A stretch of DNA of 7,764 bases from contig CAZIUF010000034.1 in assembly GCA_964542665.1 (NCBI GenBank), forward strand, positions 1 through 7,764. Reading direction: 5' to 3'. The position numbers and the translations under genes are program-made. Shown here piece by piece: positions 1 through 5,641 of the stretch. Each line of letters opens with the position of its first letter. The first letter of the stretch is position 1. Under the pieces are notes generated by a model. The model searched no databases. It worked only from the letters and a program-made list of their open reading frames with translations, and was not told where the DNA came from. Source of the stretch: JAGOLU01 sp964542665. GTDB lineage: Bacteria > Patescibacteriota > Microgenomatia > UBA1406 > GWC2-37-13.

Positions 1-732
1 GTCTGCTACGATGATGCATACTTCTTTTGCTTGGTATCTGCTCATACCTTCAACAGCTTTGCGTTTAACGATCTGTTGGACTGACTTGTCTATGCTCAGA
101 TATATATCCCGACCATCTTGGCTATCGAGTTTATCTTGCAGTCCAAATATAAGCGGTCTTTTCGTAATATCACGCTCACCGATATATATACCCGATAGTC
201 CGCGTAATTCATCCTCATAATATCCTTCAAGTCCATAGTAGCCGATTTGGCTCCCATCGTCACGCTGACCAACAAAGCCAAGAAGAGATGCGGCAAGTGA
301 TGCTTCGGGATAATCACGCTTGAGCTTTTGATCCCATGAGATGCCTTTGAGCGGTAAAAGGCGAAGAGTTTGGAGTTTTTGTGCTGAAACGTCTTTTGCG
401 AGCATTGCCCAGCGGGCAGAACCAGACTGTAACCGAGCTGAGATGCTCGCAACACTCAGATCAAGTATCTGAGCTATTTGATCCATGCCTATCTTATCTG
501 GTTTAAAAAAAAGCGGGTCAACTTGTACGTCATAGGTGACTGAACTACCTGCGAGCAGCTCACCATTTTTATCATAGATCACTCCTCGACTTGCTGGAAG
601 AATCTGTTTGTTGAGATAGTCTGCGGTATCTGCATCTTGATCAGAAGTAAAAAACTGTATCTTGGCAAGAGATAACAGTATTGCTACATAACAGGTCAAA
701 AATGCAATAAATACAAATTTGATTTTATACAT
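1..732 (-). CDS. ftsI: FtsI-type peptidoglycan transpeptidase (class B penicillin-binding protein), N-terminal 244 residues; 3' end outside window
   Basis: Septal D,D-transpeptidase that cross-links new peptidoglycan; it is membrane-anchored with its bulk outside the cytoplasm. An open frame runs from ATG at 732 to the left edge without a stop. A short cytoplasmic start is followed by one membrane segment (about residues 5-24). The class B pedestal domain comes next, with ASRGVIYDKNGELLA at about 47-61 and LLGFVGQRDDG...GLEGYYEDELRGLSG at about 150-181, both typical of PBP2/FtsI. The catalytic SxxK, SxN and KTG motifs would lie beyond base 1 and cannot be checked. Position directly after ftsL in a dcw cluster favours FtsI over PBP2/MrdA. 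A good promoter lies in the 86-base gap upstream, so it may be transcribed separately from mraZ. Only a weak GGAAA stands before the ATG, about 10 bases away. Family assignment is firm; FtsI rather than another class B enzyme is inferred from context. Confidence 0.87.
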   Translation of the reverse strand, partial: MYKIKFVFIAFLTCYVAILLSLAKIQFFTSDQDADTADYLNKQILPASRGVIYDKNGELLAGSSVTYDVQVDPLFFKPDKIGMDQIAQILDLSVASISARLQSGSARWAMLAKDVSAQKLQTLRLLPLKGISWDQKLKRDYPEASLAASLLGFVGQRDDGSQIGYYGLEGYYEDELRGLSGIYIGERDITKRPLIFGLQDKLDSQDGRDIYLSIDKSVQQIVKRKAVEGMSRYQAKEVCIIVAD

Positions 733-772
733 GAATTCTTATTTCCACAGATGGTAATCAACAAACATATTG

Positions 773-802
773 ATTATGCGTGTCACTTGACTAGTATGTC
801 AA
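773..802 (-). promoter_or_regulatory. Sigma-70-type promoter for ftsI between ftsL and ftsI
   Basis: On the minus strand a perfect -35 TTGACA (802-797) is followed by an 18-base spacer and CATAAT (778-773), five of six matches to TATAAT. Transcription would start near 766, giving a leader of about 35 bases before the ftsI ATG at 732. It lies in the only sizeable gap inside the minus-strand cluster, which supports a real internal promoter. No experimental start site can be seen. Confidence 0.6.
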
Positions 803-818
803 CACAAGTTACATAACT

Positions 819-1115
819 CTACCGAGTGGCCACGACAGCAGTATCTAGCCATTTTATGGCAGATTTAGGCGCAGAGTATCCGTAGGCCTCAAATATATCT
901 GATAGTGCGTGCACTGATGACTGAGCAACAAGCTTTTCTTCGAGTTTCATGTTTTCTTGTTTGTACTGAGTGATTTCTTTCTCATAATACATAGCCTTAT
1001 TGGTCATACTCATGGCTTTTACGTTCACCGTCACGTTGGCGACTATGAGCAGTATCACAACCAGAGCCCACACCATCCGTTTTTTAGTTATCGCGAGCGT
1101 TTTAAGATTGAACAT
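819..1115 (-). CDS. ftsL: FtsL-like septum protein (small bitopic membrane protein with coiled coil)
   Basis: Small division protein expected to act with FtsB/DivIC and FtsQ/DivIB to recruit and activate FtsI-FtsW at the septum. From ATG 1115 it is 98 residues: a basic start with KKR at 11-13, one membrane segment (about 14-31), then a charged segment with coiled-coil character (about 39-65, ITQYKQENMKLEEKL) and a short tail. This architecture and the position between rsmH and ftsI are the basis of the call, since FtsL sequences are poorly conserved. The frame also has a TTG start at 1142, nine codons earlier, but ATG 1115 gives a 14-base overlap with the end of rsmH, typical of translational coupling, and a better basic N-terminus. 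Neither start has a well-placed ribosome binding site. FtsB/DivIC-like would be the alternative name. Confidence 0.72.
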   Translation of the reverse strand: MFNLKTLAITKKRMVWALVVILLIVANVTVNVKAMSMTNKAMYYEKEITQYKQENMKLEEKLVAQSSVHALSDIFEAYGYSAPKSAIKWLDTAVVATR

Positions 1116-1947
1116 AAATACGTAAAATTGATGATCTTTCAAATGATTTGTCCGAAACTTGACTTCCTCTGACTCTTACCAGCTCTTTCAGCACCTTTTT
1201 TCGTGCCCAGAGCTTCACAACTCTATCTTCTCCCGAGTGAAATGTAATAACCGCTAACTTTCCACCAACACCTAGGATCTCGATAGCTCCCTCTAACCCT
1301 TTCGTAATCTGCTCATATTCTTGGTTTACTTCTATCCTCAAAGCTTGAAATAATGCCGCTTGTTCATTGCTGTATAGCGTGCCCTCAAGACTGGTGAGCA
1401 AATCTCCCACTGTCTTAATCTCATGTGCGCTTCGATATCGCACGATTGCTCGGGCAATATCTGATGCACGTTTGAGTTCGCCATACTTCATCAATATATT
1501 TGTTAATCTCTGCTCGTCATATTCAGTTACTACTTCAGCCGCCCTCGCCGCCCCCTTTTGTTTTGCTTGCGAATCTATTACTAGATTCAGCGGCTGAAGT
1601 GGAAACTGGTATGAAAATCCTTCACCGTGATACATCTGATTCATCGAAAGCCCAAGATCAAATAACACCGCGTCTACTTTGTCAAAATGATTTTGCTTTG
1701 CTATCTCAGCAATATCGGCATAGTTTCCAAGTACTAGGCGTAGCTTTTCATCAGCGATAATATCTTCATTTGTATTTTGAAATCTTTTTATCTGTTCTTC
1801 ATCTGCATCTATAGCAAGTACTGAAGCCCCAAGCTTGAGTAGTGCTTGAGTATGTCCACCTTCCCCAAAGGTTGCGTCTACTATCTTCATCCCCGGTTTG
1901 ATGTCAAGGTGCGTCAAAACTTGTTCAAGCAATACTGGCGTGTGCAT
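1102..1947 (-). CDS. rsmH: 16S rRNA (cytosine(1402)-N4)-methyltransferase RsmH (MraW), divergent
   Basis: SAM-dependent enzyme that methylates N4 of C1402 in the 16S rRNA decoding centre. The 281 residues are somewhat shorter than the usual 300-315. The N-terminal MHTPVLLEQVL is classic. The SAM-binding motif DATFGEGGHT is at about 24-33, AIDAD at 45-49, FDLGLS at 96-101, YGELKRASDIARAIVRYR at 155-172, FQALRIEVN at 200-208 and GGKLAVITFHSGEDRVVK at 228-245. The nearly invariant PLDMRMD after GFSF is degraded to PLNLVID (119-125), and FHSLEDR reads FHSGEDR. The C-terminal RSSILRIY matches the family's RSAKLR tail. ATG 1947 is the first start after an in-frame TGA at 1959-1957; no Shine-Dalgarno precedes it. 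It sits 62 bases after mraZ and overlaps ftsL. The family call is secure; full activity is not, given the changed motif. Confidence 0.93.
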   Translation of the reverse strand: MHTPVLLEQVLTHLDIKPGMKIVDATFGEGGHTQALLKLGASVLAIDADEEQIKRFQNTNEDIIADEKLRLVLGNYADIAEIAKQNHFDKVDAVLFDLGLSMNQMYHGEGFSYQFPLQPLNLVIDSQAKQKGAARAAEVVTEYDEQRLTNILMKYGELKRASDIARAIVRYRSAHEIKTVGDLLTSLEGTLYSNEQAALFQALRIEVNQEYEQITKGLEGAIEILGVGGKLAVITFHSGEDRVVKLWARKKVLKELVRVRGSQVSDKSFERSSILRIYVQS

Positions 1948-2009
1948 GTACGATTTTCAGAAACTCAACAGGTATTCGAAAAACTTTGCAATTTTCTTCA
2001 TGATTATTT

Positions 2010-2408
2010 TCATATTTCATTGACCGACGATTTATAATGACTCCATGCATCCTCATCCCAGATTTCAAAATGGTCTCCTACTCCAACGATCATGACCTTC
2101 TTCGATAACTTGGCAAAATCCAATAGATTCTTTGGGATCAAGAATCTACCCTGTTCATCGATCTCGGCATATATCGTCGATGCAAATAGCAATCTTCGAT
2201 CTGCAAGCTTTGTATTGTCCAAAATCGATACATTAAACAGCTCTTTTGCCTTTGACTCGTAATCAACTCCGTCATAACCTGATAGACATCGATCAAATCC
2301 ACGTGTCAATACGAACGTTGTGCCCTTGAGCAACTCACGTATTTTTTTAGGTAACAAGACTCTGCCTGGTCCAGAGAAGTTTACTTGAAATTCACCTAAA
2401 AACAACAT
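2010..2408 (-). CDS. mraZ: Transcriptional regulator MraZ
   Basis: DNA-binding regulator of the dcw operon, made of two AbrB-like halves and forming ring oligomers that read short tandem repeats upstream of its own gene. From ATG 2408 the product is 132 residues, slightly short of the usual 140-150. Half one has FVLTRGFDRCLSGY (32-45) after SGPGRVLLP (12-20). Half two has EIDEQGRFLIP (82-92) and MIVGVGDHFEIWDEDAW (106-122). The first DxxxR signature is SxxxR here (Ser12), while its Arg (Arg16, counterpart of the E. coli DNA-contacting Arg15) is kept; the second copy is intact. A GTG nine codons upstream (2435) would extend the protein, but MLFLGEFQ aligns with the family's true start. Ten-bp GGTGAA repeats overlap the start and suggest autoregulation. 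The stop is TGA. Confidence 0.93.
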   Translation of the reverse strand: MLFLGEFQVNFSGPGRVLLPKKIRELLKGTTFVLTRGFDRCLSGYDGVDYESKAKELFNVSILDNTKLADRRLLFASTIYAEIDEQGRFLIPKNLLDFAKLSKKVMIVGVGDHFEIWDEDAWSHYKSSVNEI

Positions 2409-2436
2409 ATGTAACCATTCTTCACCATTTTTCACC
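2407..2436 (-). promoter_or_regulatory. Tandem 10-bp repeats, probable MraZ boxes
   Basis: On the minus strand GGTGAAAAAT (2436-2427) and GGTGAAGAAT (2426-2417) lie head to tail and are followed by a third partial unit beginning GGT (2416-2407), which ends in the mraZ start codon. Characterised MraZ operators are short GTG-containing repeats with about 10-bp period just upstream of mraZ (TGGGN series in E. coli, AAAGTG series in Mycoplasma). Spacing, GTG core and position all match. They cover the spacer and -10 of the putative promoter, so bound MraZ would most simply repress. The role is inferred from pattern and position. Confidence 0.6.
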
Positions 2437-2445
2437 TTGTGTCAA
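2417..2445 (-). promoter_or_regulatory. Candidate mraZ operon promoter giving a near-leaderless transcript
   Basis: Perfect -35 TTGACA (2445-2440), a 17-base spacer, then AAGAAT (2422-2417), four of six matches to TATAAT. Only 8 bases separate the -10 from the ATG at 2408, so the transcript would begin almost at the start codon. A weaker alternative upstream is TTGCCT (2495-2490), 18 bases, TATATC (2471-2466), which would give a leader of about 50 bases. The perfect -35 and correct spacing favour the first; the poor -10 limits confidence. Confidence 0.45.
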
Positions 2446-2548
2446 GGGGTATTTGCATACATTGTGATATAGATTGTTCTGATAGCCTGAGGCAAGTTAT
2501 TACTCGACGAAATAGTCAACTATTTCACCTATTTTTTGGGTCAAAACA

Positions 2549-2564
2549 TGTGAAATTTGTCACA
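2549..2564. promoter_or_regulatory. Perfect CRP/FNR-type palindrome TGTGA-N6-TCACA
   Basis: TGTGA (2549-2553), six bases, TCACA (2560-2564). This is the exact half-site pair and spacing of the E. coli CRP consensus. It lies about 140 bases upstream of the mraZ ATG and 322 bases before murJ. A perfect match of ten fixed bases is unlikely by chance in a window this size, but no CRP-family gene is visible and such regulators are not a given in this kind of organism. Confidence 0.35.
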
Positions 2565-2568
2565 ATTA

Positions 2569-2593
2569 GGTGGGTTTGGGTGAAAAGTAGGTA
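2569..2593 (+). repeat. G-rich GGTG repeat cluster, possible second MraZ-type site
   Basis: Plus-strand GGTGG at 2569-2573 and GGTGA at 2579-2583 are exactly 10 bases apart, and a looser GGTA follows 11 bases later at 2590-2593. The GGTGAA core (2579-2584) equals that of the repeats at the mraZ start but in the opposite orientation, facing murJ. It could let MraZ act on both sides of the spacer; the third copy is out of phase. Confidence 0.3.
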
Positions 2594-2611
2594 TTCAAGT
2601 AATCATTACAG

Positions 2612-2648
2612 ACTCAAATTAATAGCAGTAATAGTTGTACTCAAATTA
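2612..2648 (+). repeat. 10-bp direct repeat ACTCAAATTA, two copies
   Basis: Identical ACTCAAATTA at 2612-2621 and 2639-2648, 27 bases apart start to start. The second copy abuts the outer edge of the large inverted repeat. It may be a binding-site pair or chance in AT-rich DNA. Confidence 0.4.
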
Positions 2649-2837
2649 CAAAACGATGACTGGAACGGTTGTATATGGGGATTTTTTGCTGAATCTCTGT
2701 TTGAGCGATAGCGAGTTTACCAATCGTAGTTCATTTTGCATAAAATGAACGTACGAGTGGTTATACCCGTAGACCTGTCGGATGTTAGGGTTAGATGAAG
2801 CAAAAAATCACCGTATACGACCATTGAAATCATTTTG
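2649..2837. repeat. Long imperfect inverted repeat (arms of about 45-48 bases) around a central hairpin
   Basis: The left arm (2649-2696) and right arm (2793-2837) are reverse complements with a few differences. The core, 2667-2690 against 2799-2822, matches at 21 of 24 positions and contains GATTTTTTGCT. The outer part matches at 11 of 15 positions with a 3-base insertion at 2661-2663 in the left arm; ATCT at the inner end (2693-2696) also pairs. In a plus-strand RNA two of the three core differences are G-U pairs (2670-2819 and 2676-2813), leaving one G-A mismatch. About 96 bases lie between the arms. No flanking target duplication or protein gene was found. It could be a MITE-like remnant or a rod-shaped non-coding RNA. 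Confidence 0.7.
2719..2761. repeat. Strong central hairpin in the divergent region
   Basis: A perfect 9-bp stem, GTTCATTTT (2729-2737) with AAAATGAAC (2742-2750), closes a 4-base GCAT loop. Beyond a bulged G at 2751 the stem continues with TCGTA (2724-2728) against TACGA (2752-2756), then after an A-G mismatch ACCA (2719-2722) against TGGT (2758-2761). That gives 18 pairs in 43 bases. It is almost concentric with the outer inverted repeat. No T-run follows on either strand, so it does not look like a simple intrinsic terminator. Confidence 0.7.
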
Positions 2838-2872
2838 CTTGTTCTAGCCCTTCTATTTACTCTGATATGGTC

Positions 2873-2878
2873 TAAAAT
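2873..2878 (+). promoter_or_regulatory. Candidate murJ -10 element
   Basis: TAAAAT (five of six to TATAAT) ends 8 bases before the murJ ATG at 2887, so the transcript would be leaderless or nearly so. No good -35 stands 16-18 bases upstream, which keeps this tentative. The spacing to the start codon equals that of the candidate mraZ -10. Confidence 0.4.
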
Positions 2879-2886
2879 AGATATAC

Positions 2887-4521
2887 ATGAATCGTTTCTT
2901 CGCAAAAACACGTTCGTTTATCTTTGCGCAACAGTCTGGAATCATTTCGACTACTTTACTCATATCGGGTATGCTGCTGTTGGCCCGAGTATTCGGTCTG
3001 GTGCGCTACCGCGTATTTAATAGTTTTTTCTCAAAGGAAGAGCTTGAAATATTTTTTGCTGCATTTCGTACTCCAGATTTCCTGTTTGAACTGCTTATCA
3101 CTGGTGCGCTGACCACGTCATTTATTCCCTTCTTTCTCAAATACCACGACGACCCACGCAAACAAAATGCAATCATTTCGTCGGTAATCAATCTGATATG
3201 CGTCACCCTCGCCATATTAGTGGTCATATTGGTGATATTTATGCCCGTTGTCGTCCGGGTCACCGTGCTTGGATTTGATGAGGAGTCGCTCAGTAAAGTC
3301 GTCTATCTTTCGCGCATCTTTCTCATTGCACAACTTCCCTTCCTAGTCCTGGGTAATATCGCAACTGGCCTGTCACAGGCATATAAACGCTTTCTCATCC
3401 CCTCATTCGCGCCAGTCATGTACAACATAGGGATTATCATCGTGACTGTCCTACTCGCACCAAAGTATCATCTTGATGGAGTTGCCATAGGGGTCATCGT
3501 GGGAGCAATCCTTTTCTTTTTGGTACAAGTACCTCAGATACTACAGCTCAGTTTCCGCTATCAACCAATCATCACTCATCTGAAGGAAATTAGACAGTTT
3601 TTAAGAACTATCACTCCCCGTTTATTTACCGTCTTAGCAGCGCAAATAGAGGTCACGATAGATCAAACACTTTCAACGCTCGTGTCATCTGGTGCATATA
3701 CCATATTTTATTATGCACAGCACTTACAACTTCTCCCCGTATCGATCATCGGCATGGCTTTTGGTCAAGCATCACTCCCCTACCTCTCAGAAATCTATCA
3801 GAAAAATCAGATAGCTGAGCTCAAAAAAATTGTAGTTGACTCATTGAGTAACTTGCTCTTTGTCACAGCCCCCATCATGGCCTTTTTCATCGTTGCGCGT
3901 ACACCCATCGTCCGGCTTATCTATGGAGGTCAACGATTTGACTGGGCAGGTACCGTGTCAACCGCCGAGACCATGTCGTATTTTGCCCTTTCTATCCCTT
4001 TGCATAGTTGTTACTACTTTCTTACACGATGCTACTATGCAACACTTGATACCAAAACACCATTTGCGGTCAGTATCGGTGCAATTGGCCTAAATACGGC
4101 ACTTAGTTATATTGCCGTGGCCGTACTTCAACTACCCGTGTGGTCATTGGGCATCACCTTTAGTATCGCTATAACGCTCCAGGTGATACTATTGCTCGTC
4201 CTATTTCATCTGAAGATGAAAGGGCTTGAACTCATGACTCTCGCAAAAGAAGTCGCCAAGATAGTGATGGCAGCCATCCTTGGTGTCGCGGTCATGTACC
4301 CAAGTCAACGTATCTTTGACGGTCTGATCTTTGATACAACGCGCACGATCAACCTCGTATTCTTGCTGATGAGTACAGGCAGCATCCTGATAATCAGTTA
4401 TATTTTTGCCTGTTGGGCACTCAATGCACGTGGACTTTCCTTTGTGTGGCAATCTCTGTTGAGTGTCAGAAAGACCAAAAATCGTGTTGCAGATACATTT
4501 ATCAATGTAGATATACAGTAA
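2887..4521 (+). CDS. murJ: MurJ (MviN) lipid II flippase, divergent
   Basis: Polytopic MOP-superfamily protein expected to move lipid II from the cytoplasmic to the outer face of the membrane. The 544 residues have about 14 hydrophobic segments. Family signatures are ARVFGLVR (33-40), FFAAFRTPDFLFELLITGA (56-74), FLIPSFAPVMYN (169-180), FYYAQHLQLLPVSIIGMAFGQASLP (274-298), LIYGGQRFD (344-352) and YATLDTKTPF (384-393). Arg34 and Arg40 match E. coli Arg18 and Arg24. The positions of E. coli Arg52, Arg53 and Glu57 read Phe67, Glu68 and Thr72, and the Asp269-Arg270 pair reads Gln278-His279, so the lipid II cavity differs. ATG 2887 is forced by an in-frame TAG at 2878-2880. It lacks a Shine-Dalgarno and probably shares a transcript with mltG, 24 bases downstream. 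Another MOP exporter is possible, but the N-terminal signature and partner gene favour MurJ. Confidence 0.88.
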   Translation: MNRFFAKTRSFIFAQQSGIISTTLLISGMLLLARVFGLVRYRVFNSFFSKEELEIFFAAFRTPDFLFELLITGALTTSFIPFFLKYHDDPRKQNAIISSVINLICVTLAILVVILVIFMPVVVRVTVLGFDEESLSKVVYLSRIFLIAQLPFLVLGNIATGLSQAYKRFLIPSFAPVMYNIGIIIVTVLLAPKYHLDGVAIGVIVGAILFFLVQVPQILQLSFRYQPIITHLKEIRQFLRTITPRLFTVLAAQIEVTIDQTLSTLVSSGAYTIFYYAQHLQLLPVSIIGMAFGQASLPYLSEIYQKNQIAELKKIVVDSLSNLLFVTAPIMAFFIVARTPIVRLIYGGQRFDWAGTVSTAETMSYFALSIPLHSCYYFLTRCYYATLDTKTPFAVSIGAIGLNTALSYIAVAVLQLPVWSLGITFSIAITLQVILLLVLFHLKMKGLELMTLAKEVAKIVMAAILGVAVMYPSQRIFDGLIFDTTRTINLVFLLMSTGSILIISYIFACWALNARGLSFVWQSLLSVRKTKNRVADTFINVDIQ

Positions 4522-4545
4522 TTATTACATTTTTAGTTAATCAAT

Positions 4546-5517
4546 ATGAAAAAAATCATGTTTATCATCGTTTTTTTGGTCACGGTCGTTGGCAGTGTGT
4601 ATATAGTCTATCGTGAGGGCATACTCCCTGTAAATACGCTCGATACAGCTCCTTTGACCTTTGTCGTCCGAAAAGGCGATACGGTTAATATGATTATCAA
4701 TAACCTTGCGATGGAGCGAGTGATCCGCAATCGCATCGTGATGTATGCCATCGTTAGAAAACTTGGGATTGAACGAGATATTCAGGCAGGTAGCTTCAAG
4801 CTTACGCGATCAATGGACGCATACGAAGTAGCTCAAGCACTCACCAAGGCCACAGATGACGTCTGGGTCACGGTCCGTGAAGGACTACGCAAGGAAGAGA
4901 TCGCTGACATATTTGCAAAGGACCTACCAACTTTTGTCCCTTCTGAGTTTATAAGTAAGGCAGATGAAGGATATTTATTTCCCGATACGTATCTCGTGCC
5001 GCGTCAAGCTGACGCAGATTTTATGATTAGTTTGATGACAAATACGTACAAATCAAGGGTCGATCAGACTGTGCGAGATCAGATGAAAAAAAATAATCTT
5101 ACTGAAAAAGATGTGATCATCCTTGCGTCTCTCGTTGAACGTGAGGCTGTTGGCTCATCAGATAGACAGGAGATTGCATCTATCTTGCTTCGTCGTCTAG
5201 GTGAACCAATGCGACTACAGGTCGATGCGACAGTCCAATATGCACTCGGATATCAACGAATTCAGAAAAGTTGGTGGAAAAGACCACTCTTTTTTGAAGA
5301 TCTTAAGGTCGAGTCACCTTACAACACCTATGAAAACGATGGTCTGCCAAAAGGTCCTATTTGCAATCCAGGACTTGCTGCCATCAAAGCAGTTATCAAC
5401 GCTGATCCTAGTACCGAAAATTTATTCTATGTTCATGATGCAAAGGGTAATGTGTACTATGCAAAGACCTATGATGAACATTTGGTCAACGTAGAAAAGT
5501 ATGTGGATGGGAAGTAA
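4546..5517 (+). CDS. mltG: Endolytic murein transglycosylase MltG (YceG-like)
   Basis: Membrane-anchored lytic transglycosylase that cuts nascent glycan strands outside the membrane and so helps set strand length. It has 323 residues: one membrane anchor (about 4-21), a LysM-like subdomain (about 37-102, with FVVRKGDTVNMI and AGSFKLT), then the catalytic domain. Seen there are EGYLFPDTYLVP (141-152), LASLVEREA (193-201) with Glu198 in the place of the E. coli catalytic Glu218, LQVDATVQYALG (224-235), SPYNTYENDGLPKGPICNPG (257-276) and YYAKTYDEHLVNVEKY (304-319). All main motifs are present, so it should be active. An in-frame TAG at 4534-4536 makes ATG 4546 the first start; no ribosome binding site is recognisable before it. 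The 24-base gap to murJ indicates one operon. Confidence 0.95.
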   Translation: MKKIMFIIVFLVTVVGSVYIVYREGILPVNTLDTAPLTFVVRKGDTVNMIINNLAMERVIRNRIVMYAIVRKLGIERDIQAGSFKLTRSMDAYEVAQALTKATDDVWVTVREGLRKEEIADIFAKDLPTFVPSEFISKADEGYLFPDTYLVPRQADADFMISLMTNTYKSRVDQTVRDQMKKNNLTEKDVIILASLVEREAVGSSDRQEIASILLRRLGEPMRLQVDATVQYALGYQRIQKSWWKRPLFFEDLKVESPYNTYENDGLPKGPICNPGLAAIKAVINADPSTENLFYVHDAKGNVYYAKTYDEHLVNVEKYVDGK

Positions 5518-5548
5518 GCTATTGTTCAGTCCAATAATTATGTCTTAG

Positions 5549-5558
5549 AGTTCGAACT
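5549..5558. repeat. Perfect 10-bp palindrome AGTTCGAACT
   Basis: AGTTCGAACT at 5549-5558 reads the same on both strands. It lies in the 167-base spacer between mltG and the small AT-rich gene, about 85 bases before that gene's candidate -10. It could be an operator or chance. It resembles a tRNA T-loop, but no T-stem or cloverleaf surrounds it. Confidence 0.3.
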
Positions 5559-5641
5559 ATTACTATTAGAATCATGCAAAAACAAGAATTGCGTGATATC
5601 TCGAGTTTTACCTATGAACATCCAATGAATAAAATCGTGAA

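Larger units (their letters stand above)
2409..2886. other. Divergent intergenic region between mraZ and murJ (478 bases), no convincing gene
   Basis: Open frames here are short, biased by the AT content and resemble nothing known, so I see no protein gene. From left to right it holds MraZ-like repeats and a promoter (2407-2445), a GGTGAA on the minus strand (2529-2524), a TGTGA-N6-TCACA palindrome (2549-2564), a G-rich repeat cluster (2569-2593), a 10-bp direct repeat (2612-2621 and 2639-2648), a nested inverted repeat (2649-2837) with a central hairpin (2719-2761), and a murJ -10-like site (2873-2878). It is long for a compact genome, which suggests regulatory DNA, an RNA gene or a decayed element. 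Confidence 0.8.

Noticed and set aside
96..455. Minus-strand open frame of 119 codons
   Set aside because: It lies wholly inside ftsI in another frame; the ftsI frame has clear class B PBP motifs across this stretch.
739..768. 9-codon frame just before ftsI as a regulatory leader peptide
   Set aside because: The predicted transcript begins at about 766, inside or after its ATG at 768-766, so it probably is not translated.
1957..2001. 14-codon frame (MKKIAKFFEYLLSF) between mraZ and rsmH
   Set aside because: It starts with ATG soon after the mraZ stop, but is too short to separate from chance and has no ribosome binding site.
2681..2687. T-run as an intrinsic terminator within the left inverted-repeat arm
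   Set aside because: No GC-rich hairpin directly precedes it; the T-run belongs to the repeat arm and is mirrored in the right arm.
2439..2911. Open frames in the spacer (2439-2711 plus, 2717-2911 minus)
   Set aside because: No family features, no start signals, and they run through the inverted repeat, whose two arms create the slight similarity between the two translations.
5546..5562. tRNA T-arm-like GAGTTCGAACT
   Set aside because: The flanking bases do not pair as a T-stem and no acceptor, D or anticodon arm is found upstream.
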